Source of the DNA: CAMBDR01 sp046597185
GTDB lineage: Bacteria > Pseudomonadota > Gammaproteobacteria > Burkholderiales > Burkholderiaceae_D
NCBI GenBank assembly: GCA_046597185.1
Contig: JBKJLF010000723.1
Span: 1-6,215 of the forward strand
DNA length: 6,215 nucleotides
Direction: 5' to 3'
The notes beneath the pieces were generated by a model. It saw only the letters and a list, made by a program, of their open reading frames with translations. It made no database searches and was not told the origin of the DNA. Made by a program: the position numbers and the translations under genes. Shown here one piece after another: positions 5,384-6,215 of this stretch. Every line of letters begins with the position of its first letter. The stretch's first letter is position 1.

Positions 5384-6215
5384 TCAGGAAAAAATATTCT
5401 CACAATTCACGATGGGTTTGCCCGCCTGCACTATTTCAAACAAATTCACCAAATCACAAAACACGCCATATTCAAACCCTTGCCGGGTTCCACCGCGATT
5501 ATCAATTAACAGGTTTTTCAGAAAATGATGCACCCCGCGCTTATGCAAAACCTGATTAATTCGATGCATTAAATCCGGCATATCCTTTAACCGATATTGG
5601 GTTTCGCAATCTTCCAACTCTTCCCAATCCGGCACTTTGGTATTGAACAGGGTTTTAAAACGCCGTTTCAAATCTTCATATTGCGCGCGGTGCTGGGTTT
5701 GGTGGTACAACTTAAATAACATCATGCCGCTTTTTGGCGTTGTATCGTTTTCACACACCGCTTCCAAAATTTCAATCGCAATCTCAGGCTTTTTTAATGC
5801 CAGCCAAAACTCAGCATGCGCAATCGGGTCGCTATGCTCTTGAACTTCAATACTCTCCCGGCCTTCAAAAATCACTTGCAACTCCGTGTCGATATCTTGC
5901 GTCAAATCAGGGAAGGCCACCGTATCTACGTCAAGAACTTCTGTTACATTACCGTGCTCCAATCTCGACAAGGGGGTAATCGTGATAGGAAATTGCGTCT
6001 GGCGGGTATGTTCAGTATCCCAATCCATCATCATACTGATTTGCCATTGTTGATTTTTGGCGCGGCGCATCAACCACAATAACCAACTCAAACAGATAAC
6101 ACTCGCTACCAATATCACCGACAGTGCAATCACCCAGGTTTGTGGATCATCCAATAAACTTAAGCGCTCATCCGGTGACATTAAGGCCAGGCGTACCGCA
6201 CGTTCAGCCTCCAGT
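5384..6215 (-). CDS. FimV-like membrane-anchored protein, C-terminal part (N-terminus off the right edge)
   Basis: The frame ends at 5384 and is open through the right edge; counted from the internal ATG at 6181 it has 265 residues, with at least 11 more codons upstream (LEAERAVRLAL) and no ribosome site near that ATG, so the start probably lies outside. Using ATG numbering, a charged stretch is followed by one membrane helix (residues 16-38, WVIALSVILVASVICLSWLL) and a basic stop-transfer MRRAK. Next comes an acidic linker (about 80-100) with DIDTELQVIFEG, then HSDPIAHAEFWLALKKPEIAIEILE (about 116-141), a TPR-like helical block, and LLIDNRGGTRQGFEYGVFCDLV near the end. The last blocks match the C-terminal region of FimV-like proteins, which are linked to type IV pilus function and polar organisation. 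Whether the missing part holds a LysM domain cannot be seen. It converges on moaC with a 3-bp gap. Confidence 0.75.
   Translation of the reverse strand, partial: LEAERAVRLALMSPDERLSLLDDPQTWVIALSVILVASVICLSWLLWLMRRAKNQQWQISMMMDWDTEHTRQTQFPITITPLSRLEHGNVTEVLDVDTVAFPDLTQDIDTELQVIFEGRESIEVQEHSDPIAHAEFWLALKKPEIAIEILEAVCENDTTPKSGMMLFKLYHQTQHRAQYEDLKRRFKTLFNTKVPDWEELEDCETQYRLKDMPDLMHRINQVLHKRGVHHFLKNLLIDNRGGTRQGFEYGVFCDLVNLFEIVQAGKPIVNCENIFS

Noticed and set aside
6179..6181. ATG as the true start of the FimV-like protein.
   Set aside because: No ribosome site is present and the frame is open to the edge, so a partial call is safer.

Overview
The window looks like an ordinary chromosomal segment of a betaproteobacterium, most likely in Burkholderiales (an Oxalobacteraceae-like genome is my best guess). 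The basis is the gene set: a short CHCC zinc-finger protein, a YheT-type hydrolase and a roughly 200-residue uncharacterised protein in one overlapping operon, next to a BepA-like M48 protease, a moaC and a FimV-like protein. Base composition is fairly balanced. I see no phage genes, transposase, CRISPR array, rRNA or tRNA. The taxonomic call is inference from family recognition, not a search.

Layout. (1) 1-928, minus strand: azlC followed by azlD, the two subunits of a branched-chain amino-acid exporter, overlapping by 8 nt; azlD runs off the left edge. (2) 929-1257: a non-coding or ambiguous stretch. It carries a G-rich 10-bp tandem repeat just upstream of azlC, small hydrophobic minus-strand reading frames of uncertain status, a perfect inverted repeat, and the likely promoter and ribosome site of the plus-strand operon. 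(3) 1258-3087, plus strand: zinc-finger protein, YheT-like alpha/beta hydrolase and a conserved unknown protein, joined by 1-nt and 8-nt overlaps. (4) 3128-4735, minus strand: an exported M48 metalloprotease with a TPR region, related to BepA/YfgC. (5) 4829-5380, plus strand: moaC, transcribed divergently from the protease, for molybdenum cofactor synthesis. (6) 5384-6215, minus strand: the membrane-anchored C-terminal part of a FimV-like protein, convergent with moaC across a 3-bp gap. Its reading frame is open through the right edge, so its true start lies outside the window.

The genes do not form one pathway. They cover amino-acid export, a translationally coupled operon of unknown overall role, envelope quality control, cofactor synthesis and a polar or pilus-associated scaffold protein. 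I found no convincing new multi-gene system. The most distinctive features are short tandem arrays at three places: 10 bp upstream of azlC, 12 bp in the N-terminus of the hydrolase, and 12 bp in the TPR region of the protease. Other points of interest are the G-quadruplex-like leader of azlC, the N-terminal extension of MoaC with no visible Shine-Dalgarno, and the uncharacterised third gene of the operon.
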